This document shows, piece after piece, positions 24,590 through 34,152 of a stretch of 50,093 nucleotides of DNA. The translations under genes were made by a program, and so were the position numbers. This DNA comes from a virus. Within the stretch, counting starts at the first letter, position 1, and every line of letters begins with the position of its first letter. The notes below the pieces were generated by a model, which was not told the origin of the DNA, made no database searches, and saw only the letters and a list, made by a program, of their open reading frames with translations. The stretch lies in IMG/VR virus record IMGVR_UViG_3300025011_000063, positions 1 to 50,093 of that record; one strand, 5' to 3'.

Positions 24590-25075
24590 TTATTCTTTAT
24601 CATCATTTTTATCAGTTTTAAATGAAAGACCTGTGAATTCAATTAAATACTGTATCTGATCATAATTATTTATCTTATTTTTCTTAGCATAATTAACTAT
24701 TTTTGATTTTTCTTGATTTGTAATGATATTTTCAGTTACATGTTTTTTGAAAGTGCTGAAAGTTTTATAATCAAATATTTCTTTGCATTTTTCATCACTT
24801 AGAATTAGTTGAGTTCGCTTTTCTTCTTTGTTGTCAAAACCAAGATGTTCTCTCATTTCTGGATTATGAATATAAACCCTACTGTGATCTCCATTCCCTG
24901 ATCCAACAAAAAATAGATTGTTGTTTTGCACCTGTGTTTCAATCTCCATATTTGGAATATACACTGTCTGATTTGCTTTTATGAATTCATCTCCGTCCAT
25001 GGAAAACCTCTCCCATGAGACATTCCAATCACATAAGTTTTGTACCTTTGACCTACTATTCATATCAATTGCCAT
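24590..25075 (-). CDS. Head-module protein of unknown role
   Basis: A 161-residue protein (NRSKVQ-type start, CDWNVSWERFSMDGDEFIKANQ, VYIPNMEIETQVQNNNLFFVGSGNG, KIVNYAKKNKINNYDQIQYLIEFTG). The N-terminal half is beta-rich, the C-terminal half helical and Lys-rich. GGAGGG precedes the ATG. It follows the capsid gene (with an endonuclease between them) and precedes the connector, the usual place of minor head or zinc-free neck proteins. No family recognised. Confidence 0.5.
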   Translation of the reverse strand: MAIDMNSRSKVQNLCDWNVSWERFSMDGDEFIKANQTVYIPNMEIETQVQNNNLFFVGSGNGDHSRVYIHNPEMREHLGFDNKEEKRTQLILSDEKCKEIFDYKTFSTFKKHVTENIITNQEKSKIVNYAKKNKINNYDQIQYLIEFTGLSFKTDKNDDKE

Positions 25076-25131
25076 AATTATTTATTCCCTCCATTTTACC
25101 CTCTATTATTTTGTTTTGTTTTTATTTGTAT

Positions 25132-26763
25132 TTATATTGCTACTTGAATTTCTATAATATCAGTTGATTTGATTCTTCTTAGTTCGCCAAAATCATAATC
25201 AAATTCACCTTGAGAATTAATTATTTTTGAATTGTCAATGTCGAATTTAATATAATGATGATTTTGATTGAGGTATGTACGTGCGTATAATAGAATTTCT
25301 AGAAGTTTTTGGTCTGATGGGATTAGGTCATCTTTTTCACTAATGATTCTAATTTCTTTCCAACCAGAACGTAGTAACCCATAGGTTCTATTTCTTTCTC
25401 TTTTTATGAATTCTTTTTCTGTAAATGTTCCAAGTGTTACACTCATTCTATGCCCAGAACCATCATATTCTAGATAAATCATTTCATCTGGAAATGCTAC
25501 ATCAAGAGAAGATCCTTTAAATGGGTAATTGAGTTTTCCTCCTATAAGATTGTGTATGTATTTTTGTTGCCTACTACATCTTGCAGTTCCATTTTTATAT
25601 AAAGATTGCCTATTTCTTTCTTTTATTTCTGGATTTTGCATAGGATACTCTACTCCATTATTTTTGAGATTGGTATCTTTAACTCTCTGTCTTAAGCAAC
25701 TTCTACACCTCTCACCACCTTTAAAGTGAGCTAAAGAAATAAAAGATGGTTTATTATTTCCGCAAGAACATTTATAACTTAATTTATTGTCATCATCTGG
25801 AGTAGTATAATATTCTTGCTCGGAAGTTAATAATATACAATTCTCAATTTTAAATAAATCATATACTTCGTTATAAGGTATTTTATTTAATTTTTTAAAA
25901 TTAATTAATGCACAATCATCACATTTGTCTTTTGCACCAATTTTCCTTGAAAACATCTTGTATGTTGTTTCAAATGGTTTACCACAATTACATTTGATTT
26001 CCAAAAGAGAATTAGAATTTTCATAATTTTCAATAGTAGTTAATAATTCGCAACCATTGATTGCTATAGTATTTTTAACTTCTATATATGGTTTACTCAG
26101 TTTTTCTCCTCTTGCTTTATTGCCACAATCATCACAATGTTGCTTTTTAGATTGTTCTCCTTTAAATTGCTTAAAAGATGTAGTAAAAGGGTTTTCACAT
26201 TTGCATTTAATATCAATATCTAGATGTGTGTTTACATATTCATCTTCAGTTGTTATTAACTCACAACCACTATTACTTTCAATCTCTATATAATGCTTTA
26301 TATCTTTATAAGGTATTTTATGTTTTTCTCCTGATAATTTATTGCTACACTCATTACATGTTCTTTGATTACAACTATAAAACTTATTCCAACTTTTCTT
26401 AAATGGCCTTCCACAACCACATTCTAAATCTAATAAATCAGTTGCAATAGTATATTCTGATAATAACTTGCAATTTGATTGAGATTCTATTTCTATGAAA
26501 TATTTAACTTCTTCATTAGTCCTTCTTTCTAATCCAGAGCATTTATTACATTGCTTCTTAGAGTATTTAAAATTATCATAAGATTTCTCAATATTATTTC
26601 CACATTTACATTTCATAAATATTACTACATGTGAACTATTTTTGTTTTGATCTATCTTCGCTTGATTAAATTCTTCTTCTGTAGTTTTTAGACTACAACC
26701 ATTTCCTGTTTCTTCGCTATTTATATAGTTTTTAATGATTTGATATGTAAGTTTTGTTGCCAA
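25132..26763 (-). CDS. Vsr-like homing endonuclease with repeated zinc modules
   Basis: A 543-residue protein starting at TTG, 8 bases after AAGGAGG. It has about six repeats of a ~55-residue zinc module (CKCGNN/CGCGRPF ... F ... CNKC/CNEC/CDDC, separated by IEIES..GCELLTT segments), related to the modules of the HNH enzyme at 39036-40088. The C-terminus (SSLDVAFPDEMIYLEYDGSGH, F..RERNRTYGLLRSGWKEIRI) fits a very-short-patch-repair type nuclease with Asp and E-Y-D-G core. It lies directly downstream of the capsid gene that carries a group I intron, so it is the obvious candidate to mobilise that intron or the flanking DNA (inference). Confidence 0.75.
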   Translation of the reverse strand: MATKLTYQIIKNYINSEETGNGCSLKTTEEEFNQAKIDQNKNSSHVVIFMKCKCGNNIEKSYDNFKYSKKQCNKCSGLERRTNEEVKYFIEIESQSNCKLLSEYTIATDLLDLECGCGRPFKKSWNKFYSCNQRTCNECSNKLSGEKHKIPYKDIKHYIEIESNSGCELITTEDEYVNTHLDIDIKCKCENPFTTSFKQFKGEQSKKQHCDDCGNKARGEKLSKPYIEVKNTIAINGCELLTTIENYENSNSLLEIKCNCGKPFETTYKMFSRKIGAKDKCDDCALINFKKLNKIPYNEVYDLFKIENCILLTSEQEYYTTPDDDNKLSYKCSCGNNKPSFISLAHFKGGERCRSCLRQRVKDTNLKNNGVEYPMQNPEIKERNRQSLYKNGTARCSRQQKYIHNLIGGKLNYPFKGSSLDVAFPDEMIYLEYDGSGHRMSVTLGTFTEKEFIKRERNRTYGLLRSGWKEIRIISEKDDLIPSDQKLLEILLYARTYLNQNHHYIKFDIDNSKIINSQGEFDYDFGELRRIKSTDIIEIQVAI

Positions 26764-26811
26764 TTTTAATTCCTCCTTAGAATCACTCCCTAATTTTTTA
26801 TAAAATAAAAG

Positions 26812-26837
26812 AAGAGTGGTCTAGGAAAACCACTCTT
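26812..26837 (-). terminator. Terminator of the major capsid transcript
   Basis: Minus-strand AAGAGTGGT pairs with ACCACTCTT, followed by CTTTTATTTT. It lies 64 bases after the true (exon 2) stop of the capsid gene and before the endonuclease start. Confidence 0.85.
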
Positions 26838-26900
26838 ATCAGTAATTAATTAGGCTTGCAATCTTAATTAATACCTACCTTTTATAAAATTTGTTTAATA

Positions 26901-26966
26901 TTACTCAGCTAAAGCAGAGTCATAAATATATCCAACCATTGGAATATATTCAGGAACCAAATAATT
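26901..26966 (-). CDS. Major capsid protein, exon 2
   Basis: 22 codons, beginning AAT TAT TTG GTT directly after the intron's last G (26967): NYLVPEYIPMVGYIYDSALAE then TAA at 26901. It has no start codon and no ribosome site and makes sense only when joined to exon 1 (27223-28272). Exon 1 ends on a complete Gly codon, so the join keeps frame. The joined protein has 371 residues. Confidence 0.85.
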   Translation of the reverse strand, partial: NYLVPEYIPMVGYIYDSALAE

Positions 26967-27222
26967 CAATTTTGTTACCCTACAAGCTTTTTATCCTGTA
27001 GTTCTTATACTTTTTCTTCGTATAAGTTCAGCATATCTTTTCACCTTCAAGAAAAACTTGATAAGGTGTCGCGGACTCGTGGGAAGATTATATTTATTCA
27101 CTTCCTATGCGTTGCCCCTGACTAATCTTAAATTAGCCTTCGGTTCTGATTCCCATTTCAGGGTTCCAGCTTAATACCGCGATTTTTACATTAAACATTT
27201 CTGTCTAAGTCGGCAATTATTC
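26967..27222 (-). other. Group I self-splicing intron in the major capsid gene
   Basis: 256 nt, no open frame inside. Minus-strand pairings: P1, exon TCGGT with GCCGA and a U-G pair at the 5' splice site (27223/27222); P10, AATAATT next to the guide with the first seven exon-2 bases AATTATT; P3 CGCGG/CCGCG; P4 CTGG/TCAG; P6 GGCTAA/TTAGTC; P7 A(C)GCAT/ATGCT with the usual bulge; P7.1 GGAAG/CTTCC; P8 CACCTT/AAGGTG; J8/7 AAAAGAT; P9 CTTATAC/GTATAAG; final G before exon 2. P7.1 between P7 and P3 suggests subgroup IA. Without splicing the capsid frame ends after two intron codons at 27217. Confidence 0.9.
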
Positions 27223-28272
27223 ACCGAATTCCCAATCATAACGAATGGCACGACTCCTAGAATTTAGGTCTGTGCCTTCCATGGAAGTTAAATTACCTTT
27301 AAGACCTATTTGTAAAGGACTCATAATACCTTGTGGCAAAAACCATAAATCAGTTGTAGGTAATTGAGGAGCATAAAAATCTCCAGCAGTATTAAGATCG
27401 ATCATATTGTAAGAATTTGGCAATTCAACTACTATACTTCCTTTATACACTTTAATAAGACCAGTTTTCATTACTTCTTCCATTACGGATTCAGGGAATC
27501 TAAATTCTGTGCCAGCAGCCACAACACTAAAATTAGCAAGATCCCCAAGTTTATTTACTGCACTGTAATCTCCCATAATTGTTACAGAAGTACCAAAACG
27601 TTTTGCTAATTTTCTTGTATTTTCAACATTAGTCTTAGTAATCCCCTCGCTGTAGTTCTTTAAAGTGGTAGCAGCAGTAATTCCTGCTCTCAGAGCATTG
27701 ATGTGAGAGAGAACCATTTGATTTGTTAAATCTGTAACGACTTGTTCATTTGCCATTGCAAATCCATCTGTAGCTCCAGATTGTAACTCTCTATAATCAA
27801 CTAGCACTCCACCAGTAGAAGTTTGAGTGGTCATAATACCAGTTCTTTTCTTAACAGTTGGGAATACAAAAGAACCAGAAGATGCTTGGATTCTTGATTT
27901 TTGACCTTGCATCTCATATACTTCATAATGCATTTCTTCATTAAATCCAACTTTTGTAACTGTCCCCATTGCACTATTGATTGCCAGTCTTTTTTCAAGA
28001 GGTTGTTGAATAGTAATAGTCCGAATTGCGTTCAATTCTGTTGTAGCTTGAGAATTACCATCATTAGCAGCAGTTGCTAACATCTTAATCTTATCCATTA
28101 CCGTATCAACTTTTTTACCATACTTAGATACATCTTTACCATATAAAATATTGGTGAAAATCTCCACATTCTCGTTTTTAACAATATTCGGTAACATATT
28201 CTTAACGTTTTTATTAATTTCCACTTGTTCTGCATTTGCTTGAAAATTTGTAAAATCTATTCCAAAACTCAT
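27223..28272 (-). CDS. Major capsid protein, exon 1
   Basis: 350 residues before the intron. The protein has an HK97-like capsid character: helical N-terminal arm (NAEQVEINKNVKNMLPNIVKNENVE), spine-helix-like segments, RIQASSGSFVFPTVKKRTG, a long DGFAMANEQVVTDLTNQM helix and a beta-rich C-terminal part (SIVVELPNSYNMID, FYAPQLPTTDLWFLPQGIM). It follows portal, protease-scaffold and decoration genes, as usual. ATG follows AGAGG. Exon 1 ends YDWEFG; the unspliced frame would add only Glu and stop at 27217. Splicing to 26901-26966 is therefore needed for the full C-terminus. Confidence 0.85.
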
Positions 28273-28391
28273 TGTTAATACCTCTTTTCTTTCTTATTAA
28301 TTATTTATTACAATTAAATTATTTGACATTAATCAAAAAATATTATATATTCATTACAAATAGCACATACAATAATCTATAATCTCATAAC

Positions 28392-28913
28392 TTACAGATT
28401 ATCGTTTGCCATTACTTCTACAACATAACCACCAGCAACAGTTCCACCACCTGCATCAATAGTAAACGCACCAAAAGTAGTTTTCTTAATTACTTTAAGA
28501 TAAACCTCATACGCAGAAGGATCTGCTGTTTTTGTCCATTTCATTACATTTGTAGTATCTGCTACAGAACGTCCAATGACAAAAGCACCAACTGCAACAT
28601 CTGCAAAAGCATCAGTAACTAAATCAGCACTCATATCAAGTTGAAGTCCTACCATGTCTTTAAGTCTAAATGCACGAATATACTCATTTGCAACAACTTT
28701 ATAGGAATCTGTATTGATGATTTCAGGCTTATCAATGATATTGCACATAACATAAATATCACCTAATTTTGCTGTAGCTAAATCTGGAACTAATACCTGA
28801 ACATCAGATGTAACATTGAACTGATAACCATTATATGTATCTGCAATTGCCTTTACATTAGGTTTGTTGGATACATTAAGAAAATTTGAATCATGGAATT
28901 TAAATAAACTCAT
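28392..28913 (-). CDS. Probable capsid decoration/head protein
   Basis: A 173-residue beta-rich protein (VKAIADTYNGYQFNVTSDVQVLVPD, GDIYVMCNIIDKPEI, VGAFVIGRSVADTTN, GGGTVAGGYVVEVMA). It lies between the protease-scaffold fusion and the major capsid gene, the usual site of head decoration proteins. Intergenic stretches of about 120 bases on each side hold no further gene. Family not confirmed. Confidence 0.5.
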   Translation of the reverse strand: MSLFKFHDSNFLNVSNKPNVKAIADTYNGYQFNVTSDVQVLVPDLATAKLGDIYVMCNIIDKPEIINTDSYKVVANEYIRAFRLKDMVGLQLDMSADLVTDAFADVAVGAFVIGRSVADTTNVMKWTKTADPSAYEVYLKVIKKTTFGAFTIDAGGGTVAGGYVVEVMANDNL

Positions 28914-29031
28914 TATTAATTACCTCATTTCTTTTTATTTTTGTTATTAATTTTACCACTAACTTACAATTAATTAACCATTATTACATATTGTTGACAT
29001 TAACTGTATATTTATCTTTACTTTCTAAAAC

Positions 29032-29619
29032 TTAGTTAAAGAAAGATGGGATACTACCAGGAACTTTTTTCATTTCTTTCTCTTTAATTGAAATGAACAT
29101 ATCATTCTTAGTGTTAGTTTCAACATCAGTGTTATCTTGAGATGCAATCATTTCTTTAAATTTCTTTGCACAAAGTTCTGCTTCTGCTTTCTTTAATCCT
29201 TCTAAATCAATTGCTTCTACAAAAGTTTTCAAAGAATTAACTTCGCTTTCTTCAAAACCATTCTTAGTAATTTCTGTTTCAAAATAAGCATTGACTTCTG
29301 CAATTTTTGCTTCTGAATCTGCTTTAATTTTTTCTTCTCTAAAAGAATTTACTTCGACAGTAAGAGATTCTTTTTCTGCTTTTTCAGATTCAAGTAATTT
29401 ATTAACCTCTACAATACTGGTGTTTAGTTCAACTACTTTATTATCTAGTTCTTGTGTTTTTTCAACTAGAGCATTAATTTCTGTTGCTTTTTCCTCCAAA
29501 GATTTAGTTAATGAATTAATTTCTACTCCTTTTTGTTCTAGGGAATTCGTAAGAGTATTAATTTCATTAATTTTATCTTCGATTTTTTGATTAAGTTCTA
29601 ATACAATTTTTTCATCCAT
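29032..29619 (-). CDS. Nested scaffold protein from internal start
   Basis: In frame inside the protease-scaffold gene, ATG at 29619 follows AAGGAGG with 11 bases between. The product would be 195 residues, essentially the coiled-coil domain (MDEKIVLELNQKIEDKINEI onward) and the C-terminal KKVPGSIPSFFN. This is the arrangement of lambda C/Nu3, where the scaffold is made separately in excess of the protease. The ribosome site is stronger than needed for chance and sits exactly at the domain border. Confidence 0.6.
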   Translation of the reverse strand: MDEKIVLELNQKIEDKINEINTLTNSLEQKGVEINSLTKSLEEKATEINALVEKTQELDNKVVELNTSIVEVNKLLESEKAEKESLTVEVNSFREEKIKADSEAKIAEVNAYFETEITKNGFEESEVNSLKTFVEAIDLEGLKKAEAELCAKKFKEMIASQDNTDVETNTKNDMFISIKEKEMKKVPGSIPSFFN

Positions 29620-30690
29620 TTTTTTATTTTCCTCCTTCGTTTGATTATTTAATATATTAATCAGCGTATTATTAACTTCGACAAACTGTTCACCATCAAC
29701 TGGTTTCCACCCTTCTTCGACTTTAATAATGTTGCCAATAATAACCTTAGAATTTTCCACTGTATAAGAGCTTCCATAATATTCCCCTGTACAACTATAA
29801 CTTTTCATTACAAAAGTTGAATTAGTTGGATAAAACTTATGAATATAATAATAATGGTAATCATTTTCTGAATCTGAATTTTCAATAGTGAATTTTCTAT
29901 TAAATGCATTTTGAATTAAGGTTGCAAGATCATTGATATCTAATTCGTTTATTTCGATTGATGCGTTATTTGGAATATTGTTATCATCTGGCAATATATT
30001 GTCCTCCTTTCCTGTTTCTGATGTTGGATTATTATTTATATCAAGATCATCCTGTTTAGAATTAACCTCAAAAACAATTGAGTCATCATCAGCCTGATTT
30101 TCTAAACTTGACAATATTGCCAGTCCAGAAAAATCAAAAACTGTGGGACAACGGCCCATTTTTAAAGTTCCATCGATATTCTTGTTTCCATCAAGATATA
30201 CAATATTTTTAGATTTTCCTTTTCCATTTATCTCAATAGAACCATAAACTTTGCCATTTTTAATTTCTTCTTTTAACCATTTTACAAAAAGACTGTATCT
30301 TTGTGAATTAATATATCCTTCTGTCATCATTACCTTTTTTATTTGTCCATCAATTTCTACATCACAAACATAAGCATCTAATACACTTCCGACAACAACG
30401 CCTTCAAATTTAACATTGCCATCTTCATCAAAACTCATTTCTCCGTGTCCTGAAGGAATTTGATTTTCCTCATCTGCCCAAGACACCACATAATTCATTC
30501 CTATAGCAGATTTTATATTATCTTGAGTATATTGTTCAAGCCATGTGATTCCATTCTTATTCCACTTACCTGCTTCTGGGTGGATAAAATGACTAGACAT
30601 ACGAATTTTTGCTCTTCCTGCAACATCTTCTTCGGACATTTCACAAATTTCTATATATGTATTATCAGAGTTTATGATTGAATTATTCAC
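29032..30690 (-). CDS. Fused prohead protease and scaffold protein
   Basis: About 552 residues from GTG at 30690; the frame opens at 30702 within the GGAGGTG ribosome site itself, so the downstream GTG is preferred. The N-terminal ~200 residues look like a prohead maturation protease (AGRAKIRMSSHFIHP, HGEMSFDEDGNVKFEGVVVG, KVYGSIEINGKG with a candidate nucleophile Ser, CPTVFDFSGLAIL). The middle is acidic and Asn-rich. The last ~190 residues are a long coiled coil (LNQKIEDKINEINTLTNSLEQ and further heptads), typical of scaffold. A strong internal start at 29619 would give the scaffold alone. It lies between portal and capsid genes. Confidence 0.7.
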   Translation of the reverse strand: MNNSIINSDNTYIEICEMSEEDVAGRAKIRMSSHFIHPEAGKWNKNGITWLEQYTQDNIKSAIGMNYVVSWADEENQIPSGHGEMSFDEDGNVKFEGVVVGSVLDAYVCDVEIDGQIKKVMMTEGYINSQRYSLFVKWLKEEIKNGKVYGSIEINGKGKSKNIVYLDGNKNIDGTLKMGRCPTVFDFSGLAILSSLENQADDDSIVFEVNSKQDDLDINNNPTSETGKEDNILPDDNNIPNNASIEINELDINDLATLIQNAFNRKFTIENSDSENDYHYYYIHKFYPTNSTFVMKSYSCTGEYYGSSYTVENSKVIIGNIIKVEEGWKPVDGEQFVEVNNTLINILNNQTKEENKKMDEKIVLELNQKIEDKINEINTLTNSLEQKGVEINSLTKSLEEKATEINALVEKTQELDNKVVELNTSIVEVNKLLESEKAEKESLTVEVNSFREEKIKADSEAKIAEVNAYFETEITKNGFEESEVNSLKTFVEAIDLEGLKKAEAELCAKKFKEMIASQDNTDVETNTKNDMFISIKEKEMKKVPGSIPSFFN

Positions 30691-30728
30691 AAAACATATC
30701 ACCTCCTTTCAACTTTTTATTATTTAAA

Positions 30729-32369
30729 TTATTTTTTGTTCTCAACTCTTTGTTCGTTACTTTTTAAGTTTTTTGTTATTAAACCTGATTCTTTTAATTC
30801 TGAATTATCCTTTGTAGGTCTTCCTCCTAAATTGCCATCTTCATTTGCTGTATCAGCACTATCAGTGGCTGTATAACTAGTAATATGAGGAGGATATCGC
30901 TCATCAAAACCAGCTTCAATTTCTTCGTCACAAATACTAAGGTAGTCCTCTGGATCAAATCCACTAGCAGCAATATAGAATTTTCTACTTCCTCCTGCTG
31001 TTAAATACAAATCTTTTGCCTTATCATAAACATCTTTCTTGTTTAACCATGTAATTGGAAGAAATTTTATATCTATGTAACTGTTTGGCAAAATATTTAA
31101 ATGTTCATTAATAACTCTAGTTTCTTCTCTTGCTATTTCATTAATATATTGAAATACTTGAGCAGATAGTAAATCTAAATTAATTTGTAAACTTCCCAGA
31201 TTAGCACTATTGCTTTCGGCATTTAAAGCAGAACTAGCAATACCTAATCCGGTTGCTATTTTCTTCATATTCTCGTCGCTTAAAGTATCTTTTATTAAAG
31301 AAGAATCTTTACTAAGTCTACTTATTTCTGTTCCAGGAGCGAGGCTGAGAGTTGAGATTTTTGCAACATTTCCACTTGTATTTACTTTAACTGCACCCTT
31401 GAATGCTTCAATAACTTCTTTTTGTTGGGTTGAATTTAGACTAGAAGATCCTTTTTTTTCGCCCTCTGGGAGAATGATGTAATAAATACTACTAGCTAAT
31501 TCACTAATTAATTGATATTGACTATCATCATAATCTTGACTTGATTTCATATCCGTAAACGCTGAGATGCCAAATGGAATCCCCCATGTATCGATTTCAT
31601 TAGCTTTTGCTTTTAAAGCAATAGTTTTTCTATAATCTAAAATAAACCATCTTTTACTAGCATCCTTCTTATAGTCCATATAAGCTTTTACAAAATTACG
31701 TGGATAATTCTTAATCTCATTTAATAATCCACCATATTTAAATTGATCAAAATAAATCATATCAAATGCAGCAATACTAACATTATTTTGAAACCCAATT
31801 ATCTTACAATAATCTAAATCAAGTGGTTGAATCATAAAATTATCATCCAATGACAAACCTTCTAATCTATCAAGAGATTCTACTGTCATTGAACCTGTAT
31901 CTAAATTTTTATTACTCGAAGTTGTGTCTCTCAAAACTCCAACATATGAACCGTCAATAAACAAATGTCTTAAAATATCCCTTGTTGTACGATCTATATT
32001 TAATATTTTAAGTAAAGTGTTAAACTTTGTTTTATTATCTTTCATTTGTGGAGTTTTATTTCTTAATGTAGTAATATAAGATAATGTAGGAAGTGCTATC
32101 ATCCGATCTATACTTTGCCCATATAATCCATTTAAACTATAGGATTGTCTTGATATAGTTCTCAATATTTCATTATATATCATTGGATATTTGACATATT
32201 GTTTTAAATCACTCATGGGGATATTATCTGTATCTAGTCTTCCTGTTGAAAATGAATATGAATTATAAGATAATGAGTTTAATTCTATTTCATTTGAGAA
32301 TTGAGTTGAAGATGGAGAATCGGATTGGGAGGAGATGTTTGATTCTGTTGGGGTTATTTTTTTTGTCAA
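30729..32369 (-). CDS. Portal protein
   Basis: A 546-residue protein starting at TTG (10 bases after AAAGGAGG). The sequence shows portal-like features: QYVKYPMIYNEILRTISRQSYSLNGLYGQS, RTTRDILRHLFIDGSYVGVLRD, DLDYCKIIGFQNNVSIAAFDMIYFDQFK, WGIPFGISAFTD, SKDSSLIKDTLSDENMKKIATGLGIASSALN and helices near EIAREETRVINEHL. It lies directly after the large terminase gene and before the prohead protease, the standard order. It forms the dodecameric DNA gate of the head. The Ser/Thr-rich N-terminal 40 residues and a C-terminal tail with TKDNSEL are extra. Confidence 0.85.
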   Translation of the reverse strand: MTKKITPTESNISSQSDSPSSTQFSNEIELNSLSYNSYSFSTGRLDTDNIPMSDLKQYVKYPMIYNEILRTISRQSYSLNGLYGQSIDRMIALPTLSYITTLRNKTPQMKDNKTKFNTLLKILNIDRTTRDILRHLFIDGSYVGVLRDTTSSNKNLDTGSMTVESLDRLEGLSLDDNFMIQPLDLDYCKIIGFQNNVSIAAFDMIYFDQFKYGGLLNEIKNYPRNFVKAYMDYKKDASKRWFILDYRKTIALKAKANEIDTWGIPFGISAFTDMKSSQDYDDSQYQLISELASSIYYIILPEGEKKGSSSLNSTQQKEVIEAFKGAVKVNTSGNVAKISTLSLAPGTEISRLSKDSSLIKDTLSDENMKKIATGLGIASSALNAESNSANLGSLQINLDLLSAQVFQYINEIAREETRVINEHLNILPNSYIDIKFLPITWLNKKDVYDKAKDLYLTAGGSRKFYIAASGFDPEDYLSICDEEIEAGFDERYPPHITSYTATDSADTANEDGNLGGRPTKDNSELKESGLITKNLKSNEQRVENKK

Positions 32370-32407
32370 ATTGGAGATACCTCCTTTCTTTAGGGATTTG
32401 TTTGATA

Positions 32408-34141
32408 TTATGAATACGAGAATACGAAATCAAAATCTGAGTCTGTATTATCTTTTCTGTTTGCTTCTTCCATTTCGTTAACTATTAATAATCCGTAAGC
32501 TAAACTCGTTGCCCTATCCCTTTTATGTGTTTTAATAATCTTATCATATGTAATATTGTTATTATCATTTGTATCCTGTTTAATATTGCTTAATTCTTGA
32601 ATAAGTAAATCTGTTTGTATAAAACTTAAATATTGTTCTTCTGTAATGTCATTATTTTTATATAGAATGTCTACTTCTTCAGATGGCAACAATAATCTTA
32701 TAGACTTGTTTTCAAAACATGCCTTCATATAGGTATACATTGTATTATTCAAAGTATTTGTTGCTGCTATCCCTCTAATTAATGGAATAGCTCCCTTAAT
32801 GCTTCTCCCTTTTTCATCATCTTCTAATACTAAAGGAGGATATTCAATAATTTGTTTCGTTTTTTCATCTATATGTTCCCATGTTTCATAAAATAAAGAT
32901 GGTAATGGTTCTCCGTTTCCTCTAACATCTACAACTAATTTAATAGTATTGGGAAATTTTATATGAACCAATTCTCTTAAAGATTGCATTTGTTCAGGAA
33001 GAGTTGCCCCATTATAAGTTTTTGTATAAACAATCTCTTTTATATATGTGCCATTTATACGTGGTTTTAATTTGATTACATGAGTACAAGCATTGTCGGA
33101 ATTATTTCTTGAACTAATAGCTACGTCATGTACTATAATATATTCAGAATTAGATTTTTTTGGTTGTTCGATTTCACATTTTTCCAATACTCTACAAAGG
33201 TCTGATAATTCATAAGGATAATAACTTTCACCACTTGATCCAACAAATACTGCGTTATATTCATAATCAAATTTATCCTTTGACATTGTTGGTTTATCTA
33301 ATTCTTTTAATATATCATCTTCTTCAAATATTCCTGCCTGAACACCTACCTGATAAGGTAAAGTACAAACATAATAATCTTTTGAACCTTCTATCATTTT
33401 ATTGTAATGATATCTAAATCTTTTATATAGATCCGTTATTTTTAAATGAGCAGATGATATAAAAATAACCTTTCCTTTTTCTGGCATATTATGATGGATG
33501 GCTGCTTGTCTTTTAGTTTTTGTCATCGGAATTAGGATTTCTTCTGTGATTTTATCTTGAACTAATTTTGCCTCATCGATTAAAATGTATGAAAATCTCC
33601 ACGAGCGAGCTGAATCTCCCCCTTGATTTTGTGCTAAAACTATTGCTCTAATTTCTGATCCATTCTTAAAATTGACAACGCAATCGTCCGACCCCGTTTT
33701 AATTGGAAAGTTTATTTCTCTTGCAATATTTTCATTCTTTATTAATTCACCTTTTATTTTTTGGATAATTACGTTACGGGCTTGCTGTCCATTTCCACTC
33801 GCAATTCCCAGCTTAATATTCGGGTAGAGTATTGAAATACAGATAAAAAATACGGCTGTAAGGTAGCTTTTGCCCAAACCTCTACAAGCAATAAACATTG
33901 AGTTTTGATACCTAGACATAGCTCTTAATATAAGACGTTGGAATGGATACAACTTCAATTGCAAAATCTCAGTAGCAAACTCATCTACATGATATCTGTA
34001 ATAGGAAATGAATTCACACCACGCATCAATATTTATATTTTCTTCATTAATTGGATCATGACTATAAGAACTGTCAAAATTATCAAATGAACCTTCTTTT
34101 TCTTTTCTACTTTTCTTGCTAAAATTAGTGTGTATTGCCAT
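32408..34141 (-). CDS. terL: Terminase large subunit
   Basis: A 577-residue DNA-packaging motor. Residues ~60-70 (LYPFQRLILRAM) give the Q-motif region; Walker A is CRGLGKS (86-92); Walker B with catalytic Glu is YILIDEA (185-191); a coupling segment VIFISSAH follows. The C-terminal RNase H-like nuclease has the acidic residues in IIVHDVAIS, LVVDVRGNG and near KRDRATSLAYG. The protein is full length. It follows the zinc-finger gene proposed as small terminase by 11 bases and precedes the portal gene. Confidence 0.92.
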   Translation of the reverse strand: MAIHTNFSKKSRKEKEGSFDNFDSSYSHDPINEENINIDAWCEFISYYRYHVDEFATEILQLKLYPFQRLILRAMSRYQNSMFIACRGLGKSYLTAVFFICISILYPNIKLGIASGNGQQARNVIIQKIKGELIKNENIAREINFPIKTGSDDCVVNFKNGSEIRAIVLAQNQGGDSARSWRFSYILIDEAKLVQDKITEEILIPMTKTKRQAAIHHNMPEKGKVIFISSAHLKITDLYKRFRYHYNKMIEGSKDYYVCTLPYQVGVQAGIFEEDDILKELDKPTMSKDKFDYEYNAVFVGSSGESYYPYELSDLCRVLEKCEIEQPKKSNSEYIIVHDVAISSRNNSDNACTHVIKLKPRINGTYIKEIVYTKTYNGATLPEQMQSLRELVHIKFPNTIKLVVDVRGNGEPLPSLFYETWEHIDEKTKQIIEYPPLVLEDDEKGRSIKGAIPLIRGIAATNTLNNTMYTYMKACFENKSIRLLLPSEEVDILYKNNDITEEQYLSFIQTDLLIQELSNIKQDTNDNNNITYDKIIKTHKRDRATSLAYGLLIVNEMEEANRKDNTDSDFDFVFSYS

Positions 34142-34152
34142 AATATTTCTCC

